Under the pieces are notes generated by a model. The model was not told where the DNA came from. It searched no databases and worked only from the letters and a program-made list of their open reading frames with translations. A stretch of 64,000 nucleotides of DNA, from positions 62,001 through 126,000 of the forward strand of contig PAJV01000066.1 of assembly GCA_002706765.1 (NCBI GenBank), in the 5' to 3' direction. Numbering within the stretch: position 1 is the stretch's first letter; each line of letters begins with the position of its first letter. Position numbers and translations under genes: made by a program. Of the stretch, positions 10,108-18,745 are shown in pieces. This DNA is from Gimesia sp. (GTDB lineage Bacteria; Planctomycetota; Planctomycetia; Planctomycetales; Planctomycetaceae).

Positions 10108-11967
10108 ATGAAATTTCCTCCGTTGATGCGCTGTCTGACTTTTGTTGCCCTGCTGTCTATTCACTCCGTCTCACTGTATGCAGATCCTGTCAATGCAGCG
10201 AAACCGGCGGCCACCGTGGATTTCAAGTCGGCGGTCCAGCAACGTCTGCAGTCGCTGCAGAAACAACCCGCGTTGATTCATTCCGCCATCGGTGTCACCC
10301 GTAAAGAAACACCGATCCCTTGTGTGTTTTCCCCAGAGGACTTGAACTTAGCCACAGGGAAAACCCGCATCCTGTTAATTGGCGGGTTGGATGGATCAAA
10401 GGCATCCGTGAACGCGGTGATTGATGCCGTCGAATGGTTTTACACGGCTGACGTCGCCGCACCACTGCGGGAAAAATATTCTCTGTCTGCTGTTCCCATC
10501 GCGAACCCGGATGGCTGGGCTCTGCAGCAGGGACCCAAAAACGCCACGGGAGGCAACCCGACGCATGGCTACCCCCCAATGGGAGATGCATATCTCAGCC
10601 CGACGAAACCAGAGACCGAATATCTGTGGCGCTGGATTGGAATGCACGCCCCGGACCTGGTACTTGATGTCCGCGAAGGCAAACCGTTTCAATGGGTCGT
10701 GCCCGTGGACAGTCTGCCGACAACGAAGACGTTGGGAAATAAATTACAACCACAGATCAAACCGGTATTCGGCTGGGAGCTGGTATCGGCTCTCGCCTTC
10801 AAATCACCGTCAAACGTCGGTCGTGTGCCGGCACTGGCTGTGGAACTGGAGGCGAGTTCTCCGCGTGCCTTTCTGCCTGAGCTGCTGACCGCGATGGAAC
10901 AGTGTTCCTTTCAAGGACCTTCCCCGGCCCGACTGGAGTTGATGCGACGCCTGCAACGAACTCCCATTCAGGTTGCGACCCAGCTGGCAAACGTGTATGG
11001 CCATGACCTGGGAGGACTCTCATATCTGCCCGCATTGTCGCTGATTGGTCAGATCAAGCTGGGCGAACTGACGGCTGACCCGAGTCGTCTGGCAGCGGTG
11101 GAAAAAATCACGCAGGCCTATCTCAAGAAAAATCCTGACCCCCTCAAAAAGGGAGGGGGCGGCAGCCTGATCGCCGGGCACCTGTTGTTTTCTGAACTGG
11201 CCAAAGCGACCGGAAACCCTCAGTATCTTCAGCTGGCACAACAGGCGGCTGACCTCGGATTTGACGATGAGGGAAAAATGAAGGAATCGATGCCGCATCA
11301 TGTGGAGATGAGTGATGCCGTGTTTATGTCCTGTCCTATCCTGGCAGCCGTCGGTCGACTGACGGGAGAGACGAAGTATTATGAGATGGCACTCAGGCAC
11401 TGGCGGTTCATCCAGGACATGGATCAGCGCCCGGATGGCATCTATCAGAATTCCCCGCTCAGCGATGCGGCCTGGGGACGCGGTAACGGCTTTCCTGCTT
11501 TGGGACTGGCACTGGTCTTATCAGAACTCCCCTTGAATTCCCCGTTGCGGGAACAGTTCATTGAGGGGCATCGTAAGCACTTGGAAGCACTCAGTCGTCA
11601 CCAGGATCCGACGGGTATGTGGCACCAGGTGATTGATCACCCGGAAAGTTACCGCGAAATGACGTCTACCTGCATGATCACATTTTCGATGATTCGTGGC
11701 GTGCGTGAAGGCTGGCTGGACGCGAAGATATATACGCCGATCATTGAGCGTGCCTGGTATGGCATCAAAACCCGCGTCGCCTTTGACGGGACGCTCGTCG
11801 ATGTCTGTACGGGAACCGGCAAACAGAAAAACCTGCGGGGCTATCTCGACCGCATGGCGATCCTGGGAACCGACGCCCGCGGCGGTGCGATGGCGTTCCT
11901 GGTCTCCAATGAAATGGCACAGTGGCTGAATGAACGTGACAACGCCGCACAACAGAGACGGGATTGA
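10108..11967 (+). CDS. Degenerate M14-like domain fused to a GH88/GH105-like domain
   Basis: A 619-residue exported protein. After a signal peptide (about 1-26) comes a region resembling M14 zinc carboxypeptidases: TRILLIGGLDGSKAS where active enzymes have GGxHxxE, then VPIANPDGW and DLVLDVREG. The zinc-binding His and Glu are absent, so this half looks catalytically dead. From about residue 300 an alpha/alpha-toroid resembling unsaturated glycuronyl hydrolases of GH88/GH105 follows (EMSDAVFMSCPILAAVG, then DAAWGRGNGFPALGLAL). These enzymes cleave unsaturated uronic acids from the products of polysaccharide lyases. The fusion suggests carbohydrate scavenging, with the first domain as a binding module. 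The start is ATG 10108; ATG 10126 is an alternative. Confidence 0.72.
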   Translation: MKFPPLMRCLTFVALLSIHSVSLYADPVNAAKPAATVDFKSAVQQRLQSLQKQPALIHSAIGVTRKETPIPCVFSPEDLNLATGKTRILLIGGLDGSKASVNAVIDAVEWFYTADVAAPLREKYSLSAVPIANPDGWALQQGPKNATGGNPTHGYPPMGDAYLSPTKPETEYLWRWIGMHAPDLVLDVREGKPFQWVVPVDSLPTTKTLGNKLQPQIKPVFGWELVSALAFKSPSNVGRVPALAVELEASSPRAFLPELLTAMEQCSFQGPSPARLELMRRLQRTPIQVATQLANVYGHDLGGLSYLPALSLIGQIKLGELTADPSRLAAVEKITQAYLKKNPDPLKKGGGGSLIAGHLLFSELAKATGNPQYLQLAQQAADLGFDDEGKMKESMPHHVEMSDAVFMSCPILAAVGRLTGETKYYEMALRHWRFIQDMDQRPDGIYQNSPLSDAAWGRGNGFPALGLALVLSELPLNSPLREQFIEGHRKHLEALSRHQDPTGMWHQVIDHPESYREMTSTCMITFSMIRGVREGWLDAKIYTPIIERAWYGIKTRVAFDGTLVDVCTGTGKQKNLRGYLDRMAILGTDARGGAMAFLVSNEMAQWLNERDNAAQQRRD

Positions 11968-12089
11968 ACCGCTCTCGCATTAATCTTCACGGAAACAAAT
12001 CCGACCTCTGTTCTGGAAAAACGGATTCGACATCGGTTATGCTGGAAGCAACGCGCTTTACTGACTTGAATTCATTGAAGAGGTCCTGC

Positions 12090-13526
12090 ATGTTGCCCCG
12101 CATTTTTCTGACGCTGATCCTGCCTGCCTGTGTTCTGCTACCAACTGTGATTTCCAGCGAAGCACAAGCGGAAACCACCGAATTGCAGGCCGGCGCCGCT
12201 GCCATCGACATCACCCCCCCGGTGGGAACCTCGCTGGATGGTGTGATCTCGAAAAATGGTCCGGTGACTGGCGTGCATGACCGAATTTTTTCGCGGGCGC
12301 TTGTACTCGCTGACGGGGACACACGGATTGCCATTTGCGTGAATGACCTGTGCATGGTCGAGCGGAGTTACTTTGATCGGGCGAAAAAAATCGTCTTTGA
12401 GAAAACCGGGCTACCCGTCGATCGCATCCTGATGACCAGCACGCACACGCATGCCGCCCCGCGTGTACCGTATGGTCGTGCCACTGAGCAGGATGACGTC
12501 TATTACGAACAGCTGGTTGAACAGATGGCCGCCGCCATCATTCAGGCGGAGCAGAACCTGGCACCGGCGCAAATTGCCTGGGGCTCCTTCGATGCCGGTA
12601 AGTATGCCGCCTGTCGTCGCTTTCTGGCGGAGAAAGGCAGTGTCTCGATAAACCCGTTCGGAGTGGCAGGAGAGCAGATCAAGTCGGTCGCCGGCCAGAG
12701 CAAATCAATCATCCAGCCCGCGGCACCTGTCGATCCGCAATGCTCCCTGCTTTCCGTTCAACACCGAGATGGAACGCCTCTGGCAATCCTGGGCAACATG
12801 AGCATTCACTATTGCGGGGGTTACCAGAAAGGTCAGATCAGTGCCGACTATTTTGGCGCTTACACCAGACATCTCGCGAAAAAACAGACGACGGAAAATT
12901 CACATCCCCCGTTTGTGGGCATGCTTTCCAACGGCACGAGCGGCAACGTGGGTGCCGTCATGAAACAGGACAAAAAGAAGTATGCGGCGTTTGAATGGAT
13001 CGAAGAAGCGGGTAAGCAGTTTGCAGAACAGTCGCTGAAAGTCATTGACCAACTGGACCACCAGTCAGACTGGAACATAAACATGATCGAACAGGAACTG
13101 GAGCTGGGGATTCGTCGTCCGGATGCAGCACGGCTGAGATGGGCGCGTGATATTCTGGAACATCCACAACAGAAAACCCCTCATCGGTGGTCGAAGATTT
13201 ATGCAACGGAAGCGGTGGAACTCAGTAAGTATCCTCCCACAGAGAAAATCAAGATTCAGGCGATTCGCATTGGTGAACTGGGGATCGTGGGTTTGCCTTG
13301 CGAAGTGTTTACGGAAACCGGACTGGCGATCAAAGACCAGAGCCCGTTCAAAGCGACCTTCTCGATGGAACTGGCGAATGGCTCGAGCGGCTATCTGCCT
13401 ACTCCCGCACAGCATGCCCTGGGAGGTTATGAAACCTGGCCGGCACGCAGCAGTTATCTGGAAATCGATGCGGAAACCAAAATCCGCCAGACCGCGCTCA
13501 AACTGCTCAACCAGTTACACGACTGA
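12090..13526 (+). CDS. Exported neutral/alkaline ceramidase-like hydrolase
   Basis: A 478-residue secreted protein with a signal peptide (MLPRIFLTLILPACVLL, ending SSEAQA) and an N-terminal domain of the neutral/alkaline non-lysosomal ceramidase family. The pattern is AGAAAIDITPPVGTSLDG, a DLCMV strand, then the metal-site motif STHTHAAPR and later SNGTSGNVG. Real ceramidases are longer and have a C-terminal beta-sandwich, which is absent here, so the substrate is probably not ceramide; many planctomycete relatives have unknown substrates. ATG 12090 is chosen over upstream in-frame starts because GAAGAGG precedes it and the signal begins there. It follows the GH88-like gene by about 120 bases and could be cotranscribed. 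Confidence 0.8.
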   Translation: MLPRIFLTLILPACVLLPTVISSEAQAETTELQAGAAAIDITPPVGTSLDGVISKNGPVTGVHDRIFSRALVLADGDTRIAICVNDLCMVERSYFDRAKKIVFEKTGLPVDRILMTSTHTHAAPRVPYGRATEQDDVYYEQLVEQMAAAIIQAEQNLAPAQIAWGSFDAGKYAACRRFLAEKGSVSINPFGVAGEQIKSVAGQSKSIIQPAAPVDPQCSLLSVQHRDGTPLAILGNMSIHYCGGYQKGQISADYFGAYTRHLAKKQTTENSHPPFVGMLSNGTSGNVGAVMKQDKKKYAAFEWIEEAGKQFAEQSLKVIDQLDHQSDWNINMIEQELELGIRRPDAARLRWARDILEHPQQKTPHRWSKIYATEAVELSKYPPTEKIKIQAIRIGELGIVGLPCEVFTETGLAIKDQSPFKATFSMELANGSSGYLPTPAQHALGGYETWPARSSYLEIDAETKIRQTALKLLNQLHD

Positions 13527-13534
13527 ATGAGGCG

Positions 13535-14590
13535 TTATTTCTCCAGCCAGCTGCTGAGTGTCACGTTGACTGACTTCGGTTTGCCATTGCGAATCAGCAG
13601 GACCTCGACTTTATCACCGGCTTCTTTTTTGCCGATGAGATCTACCAGGCTGTTAAAGTTTTCCACTTTTTGATCACCAAACTGGACGATCAGGTCGCCG
13701 GACTGGATGCCTGCTTTCGCTGCTGCCAGTCCCTCGCTGACATCCCCCACGCGACATCCGCCAGCTTCGACACCACCCGCCTGGGATGATGAGATGCCCA
13801 GCATCGCGTCGCTGTCGCGCGTCTGGAAGCGGGTAGAGGGAAGCGCGCGTACTAAATCATCCATCGCCAGTTCCGGGATCGTGTTGCCTTTGATCATATA
13901 GAGCGTCTCCAGGTTTCTGATCCGCTTTATGAACCGCAGGCCCCGTTCCATTCCCCCTTCCTTGATATTATCGCCGACTTTTTCATCACCGCCCTCTTTT
14001 GCGTTCCCGCCTTCTTCCGTCGCTTCTTTTGTTTTTTCATTCCCTGACCACCACTTCTCACCCAGAACAATGTAGCGGACCTGGCCTGGTTCCCTTGTAC
14101 TGGCACCCGGAGTTTTGGCAATATCTTCCGCGGTCCAGAAGATCACTTTGCCGCCCATTTTTGTGATTTCGCGGACCGCACGTTTTTCGCGAATATCCGC
14201 GTGGCGATCAATGGCCTCTTCCGCCCGGATAGCCACCGAGGGATTATTGGCATGCGTCAATTGTTCCAGCGCATCTTCAGCCCGGCCGATGGATTTTTCC
14301 TTCCCCTGAATGTAAACCTGCTCGATCACCAGAATCGCACGGACCGCCGCTTCCAGACTGTCACCCCGGGTCACTTTCAAAAGGGGTTCGATAATCTGCT
14401 CACCATATTCGGGCAGCTTCTGCGTTGCTTCTTGCCGAGCCTGGAAGTCGTCGCTTTCCAGATCAAAGATGTAGTCAATCGCTGGCTGTGGCAGCGGCTG
14501 AGGTTCGTCTTTCGCAGTGACCTCTGACGTGAAACAGAGAGACGCCATGCACAGCGCAGAACCTGTCAGCAAAATCAAACGGTTTCTCAT
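13535..14590 (-). CDS. Exported PDZ-domain protein with HEAT-like repeats
   Basis: A 351-residue protein with a signal peptide (about 1-26, ending EVTAK). Residues about 40-130 contain helical repeats (DDFQARQEATQKLPEYGEQ, then a second set) resembling HEAT repeats. A Gly/Glu/Lys-rich low-complexity stretch (KEGGDEKVGDNIKEGG) follows. A PDZ domain occupies about 262-350 (LGISSS...AAAKAGIQSGDLIVQFGDQKV). PDZ domains bind C-termini of partner proteins or regulate proteases; no protease domain is present, so an adaptor role is likeliest. It converges on the ceramidase-like gene, 8 bases apart. Start ATG 14590. Confidence 0.8.
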   Translation of the reverse strand: MRNRLILLTGSALCMASLCFTSEVTAKDEPQPLPQPAIDYIFDLESDDFQARQEATQKLPEYGEQIIEPLLKVTRGDSLEAAVRAILVIEQVYIQGKEKSIGRAEDALEQLTHANNPSVAIRAEEAIDRHADIREKRAVREITKMGGKVIFWTAEDIAKTPGASTREPGQVRYIVLGEKWWSGNEKTKEATEEGGNAKEGGDEKVGDNIKEGGMERGLRFIKRIRNLETLYMIKGNTIPELAMDDLVRALPSTRFQTRDSDAMLGISSSQAGGVEAGGCRVGDVSEGLAAAKAGIQSGDLIVQFGDQKVENFNSLVDLIGKKEAGDKVEVLLIRNGKPKSVNVTLSSWLEK

Positions 14591-14663
14591 CGGGTTGGTC
14601 CCTCTTATAGATAATTCTGTCGTACCAGAGTGACATGCTGCTGGAGCACATCACATTTCACCT

Positions 14664-14735
14664 GAGCGACTCTCCCATGATGAGACTCGGGCCAAAGGGC
14701 ACGAGAGTCGCTACAGTAAAGCTGGACACAGTCTA
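14664..14735 (+). repeat. Dispersed hairpin element, copy 2
   Basis: GCGACTCTC (14666-14674) and GAGAGTCGC (14703-14711) form a nine-base perfect stem. The segment between carries ACTCGGGCCA, and CTACAGTAAA (14711-14720) follows, as in copy 1 at 1566-1640. The two copies share TCTCCCA, ACTCGG(G)CCA and GCTACAGTAAA in the same order but have different stem sequences, which suggests the fold is kept by compensating changes. It lies between two minus-strand genes. Confidence 0.55.
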
Positions 14736-14796
14736 TTTTCGAACAAACCCGGGTGTAAATCAATACGAGACACCACGCTGAACACAGGAAAACAGG

Positions 14797-15627
14797 CTAT
14801 TTCTCCTGTTTTAAAGCGGAAAGCAGCAGTCCGGGTCGATCTGTGGTAATGCCGGTCACTCCCATTGCTGCCAGTTTTTTCGCATCTGCCACCTTGTTGA
14901 CCGTCCAGACATACACGGGCAGGTCGGCTGCTTTCGCCTGTTCTACAAAGGCTTTATTCACGAAACCATTATAGCCCAGATCCAGTCCATCCAGGTTCGC
15001 TGCTTTGGCTTTCTGAATGTAGTAATCCGGCTTGTGCTGCCACTTACGGGTCACTTTGTTCTGTTTCACCTTGAACACCCAGATGACTTCCAGCTCGGGC
15101 ATTAACTGTTTGGCCTGCTGCATTGTCTCATATTCAAAGCCGATAATCGCAGTCTGGGCGGCTGTTTTGCCGGAAGCAGCCAGTTCCTGTTTCAGTTGCG
15201 GCAGGACTTCGGGACCACATTTGATTTCAATAAACAGCCGCTTCTGATCCGGAATGGTCTCCAGAATCTGGGTCAACGTGGGAATCCGTTCTGCTTTGTA
15301 CTTCGCATTTTTCCAGGCACCCACGTCCAGAGTCTGCAGTTCGTCGAAGGTCTGCTCTTTGACTTCCCGATCACGTCCGCCGATGCGTTTGGTGGTTTTA
15401 TCATGATAAGCGACGATCTTGCCGTCTTTGGACAGGTAGATATCGATCTCGACCGCATCCGCTTTGCGCTCCCAGGCCAGATTGACGGAAGCGAGCGTGT
15501 TCTCAGGAGCATCATACGATGCGCCCCGGTGCCCGATAATCTCGACGGCAGAAAGTGAAGTTGTTGCTGTCATGATCAGGAGTCCTGCCCCATAAGAAAG
15601 AAACCTCGAAATTCGTCTAGCCAACAT
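14797..15627 (-). CDS. Exported glycerophosphodiester phosphodiesterase
   Basis: A 276-residue GDPD-family TIM-barrel enzyme that hydrolyses glycerophosphodiesters to glycerol 3-phosphate and an alcohol. A signal peptide (about 1-27) points to an extracytoplasmic location. Catalytic and metal residues are in place: H33-R34 in IGHRGAS, E42-N43 in PENTL, E60 and D62 in VEIDIYLSKDG, and H75-D76 in YHDKTTKR. C-terminal strands VYVWTVNK and GITTDRPG are typical. It may release phosphate or glycerol from lipid headgroups. No glycerol-phosphate transporter is adjacent. Start ATG 15627 precedes the signal peptide directly. Confidence 0.9.
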   Translation of the reverse strand: MLARRISRFLSYGAGLLIMTATTSLSAVEIIGHRGASYDAPENTLASVNLAWERKADAVEIDIYLSKDGKIVAYHDKTTKRIGGRDREVKEQTFDELQTLDVGAWKNAKYKAERIPTLTQILETIPDQKRLFIEIKCGPEVLPQLKQELAASGKTAAQTAIIGFEYETMQQAKQLMPELEVIWVFKVKQNKVTRKWQHKPDYYIQKAKAANLDGLDLGYNGFVNKAFVEQAKAADLPVYVWTVNKVADAKKLAAMGVTGITTDRPGLLLSALKQEK

Positions 15628-15979
15628 TCTATTCTATCCTCACTAAATGCGATCTGTTTTTCTGCGACCAGCCACTGATTTCCACGTCGCTCAACCTGCA
15701 AGTTATATCGATTGATATTAAAGACTTGTAAAGAATCGATGAAATTCTTCAATCACTGTCACCGGAAGTCAGCAGCAGCTTCTGTTCAGAATACAAACAA
15801 ACCACTCCGCTGGAAATAGTCTGCAGGCTTCCCGGCCATTGCTTGACGACCGGCAGTATCACTTCTAAACTCATTTTTTGCAAACGAAAGAGTTTCGCAG
15901 ATCCCCTGTGCCAGCAGTCAGATCGGTGTTCTCTGATGTTGGCAGGTCGCAAATTGTATATTTCCAAGGAGCCTGGTCG

Positions 15980-16180
15980 GTGAAAATTCAGGTGAACGGT
16001 GAAACCCGCGAGGTCCCGGCTGAATTCACAGTCGCCGATCTGCTGGTGGAACTGGCACTGCAGCCAAAGTATCTGGCTGTCGAACGAAATTTAATTTTAA
16101 TTCCACGCGAAGAACATGCTGCCTGCGCGCTGCAGGAGGGCGATCGCCTGGAAATTGTAACACTGGTAGGCGGTGGGTAA
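15980..16180 (+). CDS. thiS: ThiS, sulfur-carrier protein of thiamine synthesis
   Basis: A 66-residue ubiquitin-fold protein ending in the diagnostic di-glycine tail (LVGGG). Its C-terminal thiocarboxylate delivers sulfur to ThiG for the thiazole ring. The core [13 protein letters not shown] and VAVERN-type strand match ThiS. The GTG at 15980 is the start because AAGGAG (15966-15971) sits eight bases upstream; an open frame further up to 15878 has no such signal and would add an unrelated 34-residue tail. thiG follows 5 bases after the stop, so the two are cotranscribed. No TPP riboswitch signature was recognised upstream. Confidence 0.92.
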   Translation: MKIQVNGETREVPAEFTVADLLVELALQPKYLAVERNLILIPREEHAACALQEGDRLEIVTLVGGG

Positions 16181-16185
16181 TTATT

Positions 16186-17019
16186 ATGGCAACAATCGGC
16201 AGCACAGAATCATCTCTCATACTGGGAACGCATCATCTGAATTCCCGTCTGATCGTAGGCACGGGCAAGTACTCAACTTACGAACTGATGCAGGAGAGCC
16301 TGGAAGTCAGTGGCGCCGATGTGATTACCGTGGCGGTCCGCCGTGAACGCCTGATTGATTCGGATGGGCGTAATATTCTCGATTTCATCGATCTGGATAA
16401 ATACACGATTCTTCCCAACACTGCCGGCTGTTTCTCTGCCGAAGATGCCGTCCGCGTCGCCCGCATGGGTCGCGAAATTCTGCGCGGCCTGGAAAACCCG
16501 GGCGCCGACTGGGTCAAGATCGAAGTGCTCGGCGATACCAAAACACTGCTCCCCGATCCGGTCGCGACACTCGAAGCCACAAAGCAATTGGTCGATGAAG
16601 GCTTCTCGGTTCTCTGTTACTCAACCGATGATCCGATTACCGCGAAACGGCTGAAAGAAGCCGGCGCCACTTCTGTGATGCCTGCAGGCAGCCCGATCGG
16701 CAGCGGACAGGGAATTCTGAATCCGAACAACATCCGCATCTGCCTGGAATATCTCAAAGAAAATGACCCGGATTACCCGGTGATCGTCGACGCCGGCGTC
16801 GGGACTGCCAGTGATGTGACCATCGCAATGGAACTCGGCTGCGATGGCGTGCTGCTCAATACAGGCATCGCCGGTGCCCAGGATCCGGTGCGAATGGCGC
16901 GGGCGATGAAACACGGCATCGAAGCGGGACGCGACGCATACCTCGCCGGCCGCATTCCCAGGAAATTGTATGCAACCGCATCCAGCCCCGAAACCGGCGT
17001 GATCGCCCCGAAACGATAA
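16186..17019 (+). CDS. thiG: ThiG, thiazole synthase
   Basis: A 277-residue TIM-barrel enzyme that condenses deoxyxylulose 5-phosphate, dehydroglycine and ThiS thiocarboxylate into the thiazole phosphate of thiamine. Family sequences are clear: [36 protein letters not shown], the lysine in WVKIEVLGD that forms the imine with the sugar phosphate, [22 protein letters not shown] and [12 protein letters not shown]. The ATG at 16186 follows thiS directly. Other thiazole genes (thiF, thiH or thiO) and thiE/thiC are outside the window. The next gene runs toward it and ends 18 bases away. Confidence 0.96.
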   Translation: MATIGSTESSLILGTHHLNSRLIVGTGKYSTYELMQESLEVSGADVITVAVRRERLIDSDGRNILDFIDLDKYTILPNTAGCFSAEDAVRVARMGREILRGLENPGADWVKIEVLGDTKTLLPDPVATLEATKQLVDEGFSVLCYSTDDPITAKRLKEAGATSVMPAGSPIGSGQGILNPNNIRICLEYLKENDPDYPVIVDAGVGTASDVTIAMELGCDGVLLNTGIAGAQDPVRMARAMKHGIEAGRDAYLAGRIPRKLYATASSPETGVIAPKR

Positions 17020-17037
17020 TCGATCGCGTTCTGACTG

Positions 17038-17742
17038 CTATTCCGACTTCTCCGGCTTCGGCTTTGATTCCGAAGTGGCAGCGGGTTGTGTCTTCCAGGC
17101 AGGCTGACGGTTCGCGATAATGATCACGCTGAGTTGATTTAATCCGGTGATGCCTCCGACTTCGCCTTGAACCGAGCTCACTTTCCACGTTGCCGTCGCA
17201 TCGCGAACACCGTCATCGGCTAATGCTTTATTCAGTTTCGCGAGCGCTGCTTTAATGGCTTCATCATACGATCCGCTGTTGGATGTCCCTTTAAATCGTC
17301 GCACGCGCGGTCTGGCTTTTGACTGTTCTTCATTGAAGAGCACTACCTTCACTCCGTCATCGACGCCATGCACGCGGATTCCCTTGACCCAGAACGGCAT
17401 CCCGACCCAGCGGTCTCTGGCTTTGACTTCCGAGATGACGGCAATCGCCGGCTGCGTGGGCGGCACTGCTTTCAGATAGTAATCCTGAATGCCATCTTCA
17501 GGCGGTTTGCGATAGCTCACCCGCGTCAGGGTCACATCGGTAAAGCCGCCACTGGGAACTTCTCCGCTCACCGCAACAAACAGCTGAGGGGGATTCGTGG
17601 TCAGTACCTGGGTCTCCACCTTTTTAATCTTTTTGACGGTCTCTGGTTCCACCGGGGGATCAGCAGCAGAGAGGGAATTGAGACAGCAGTTTGTCAGAAT
17701 CAAGATCAGTAAAGCACAGACGCTCTGTTTGAAATCATTCAT
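17038..17742 (-). CDS. Exported protein with a C-terminal dodecin-like domain
   Basis: A 234-residue secreted protein, signal peptide about 1-26. Residues 50-150 form a beta-rich domain I do not recognise (VAVSGEVPSGG, then DGIQDYYLKAVPP). Residues about 150-212 look like dodecin: GTSNSGSYDEAIKAALAKL, then ATWKVSSVQGEVGG and LSVIIIA. Dodecins have the pattern GTS, an (E/D)-(E/D)-A-(I/V) helix, then a W-(F/K)-x-V strand and a G(H/x)(I/V) turn. Dodecins are small cytoplasmic flavin-binding dodecamers, so an exported fusion would be unusual. The C-terminus is Pro/Lys/Ser-rich. Similarity was judged by eye; a structural match would be needed to confirm. Confidence 0.6.
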   Translation of the reverse strand: MNDFKQSVCALLILILTNCCLNSLSAADPPVEPETVKKIKKVETQVLTTNPPQLFVAVSGEVPSGGFTDVTLTRVSYRKPPEDGIQDYYLKAVPPTQPAIAVISEVKARDRWVGMPFWVKGIRVHGVDDGVKVVLFNEEQSKARPRVRRFKGTSNSGSYDEAIKAALAKLNKALADDGVRDATATWKVSSVQGEVGGITGLNQLSVIIIANRQPAWKTQPAATSESKPKPEKSE

Positions 17743-17896
17743 GGGACACCCTTTGAAAGTTAAGACACAGAATCTCTCTGTCAGGTACCAGCGCGTTTAC
17801 TGCCTGACCTTTTTCAGGACGCATTGAAGCCGCAATCCGTTCCAGGAAATCGATATCAAGTCGGGAATATCGAATCGACCATCCCGGACAATCCTT

Positions 17897-18520
17897 CTAT
17901 CTTGCCTCAATCACCTGCCACTGATCTTCTGATGAGAAAGGATCGATGAGTTGCGCCAGGCCGGCATCGACCAGTTCCTGTCCGGAGACGAATTTCCCGG
18001 GTCGCGTCCATTGATCCAGCAGACTCTGTTCACAACCGAAAAGCTGTGCCTGCAACCGGTCGAAATCGGATTCCATGATTTTGAAATGCCGCGCCCATTC
18101 CGCTGCTTCCTCAAACCGGACATCATCTTCACTCTGCCAGCGGATCGGGTGAAACAGCAGTGTGGTATAAGTGGTTACGAAACGCTGCCTGCAGGCCGCA
18201 AAGGGCAGAATCGCCGCAGACGAGCATTCCCCCAAAGCAACGCCGGCCACGTTCAACTTGCGTAGTCGGATCAGGCTGGCAAGCGTCAGTCCCGCATAGA
18301 CGGAACCGCCGGGCGAATCAAAGTAAATCGTGCCGCGACTGCCGCGGGGCAGTTCCACAATCCGCGAGACCAGGTCGGTCTCTTTATCACCCAGATCTCC
18401 CGACAAGGCAATTTCCCATGCCGGTTCTCGATCCCGTGATCCCTGATTCCGCAAACCAGACGATTTCCCGGGATATGATTTCAGGGGAGACAGGGTTCGC
18501 AACCGTCGTTTCGTATTCAT
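17897..18520 (-). CDS. ClpP/crotonase-fold serine protease-like protein
   Basis: A 207-residue protein with a basic N-terminus and a ClpP-like core. Motifs are [32 protein letters not shown] (oxyanion-type DSPGG turn), GECSSAA with candidate nucleophile S101, and TLLFHPIRW with candidate H124. The order Ser before His matches ClpP and SppA-type peptidases. ClpX-type partners are not adjacent and the protein lacks a signal peptide, so it should be cytoplasmic. It may be a ClpP-like paralogue acting outside the main Clp complex. Catalytic Asp was not located with confidence. Start ATG 18520 has a weak ribosome binding site. Confidence 0.75.
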   Translation of the reverse strand: MNTKRRLRTLSPLKSYPGKSSGLRNQGSRDREPAWEIALSGDLGDKETDLVSRIVELPRGSRGTIYFDSPGGSVYAGLTLASLIRLRKLNVAGVALGECSSAAILPFAACRQRFVTTYTTLLFHPIRWQSEDDVRFEEAAEWARHFKIMESDFDRLQAQLFGCEQSLLDQWTRPGKFVSGQELVDAGLAQLIDPFSSEDQWQVIEAR

Positions 18521-18745
18521 TGTTTTCAGATGTGTCTTCAGATAAGAGTCGGGTGATCTATTTTTCTCAAGCTACTCAGGATAACAGATTAAAAGGTCAT
18601 TTCGCAAACAGAGTTTCGGTTCAGTTCCAGAAAAAATCATTGAAATCGTCTGTGCGACTTGGCGCAGCAATGCCATTCAGCACACAATAACTGATAGTAA
18701 TTAACTAACCCGTTACGACCAAATGCCTTTTGAGGAATTTTCGCT

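Noticed and set aside
15749-15967. Minus-strand open frame upstream of thiS
   Set aside because: No ribosome binding site, no domain and no link with neighbours.
15628-15979. Possible TPP riboswitch ahead of thiS
   Set aside because: The conserved CTGAGA and following core sequences of the TPP riboswitch were not found.
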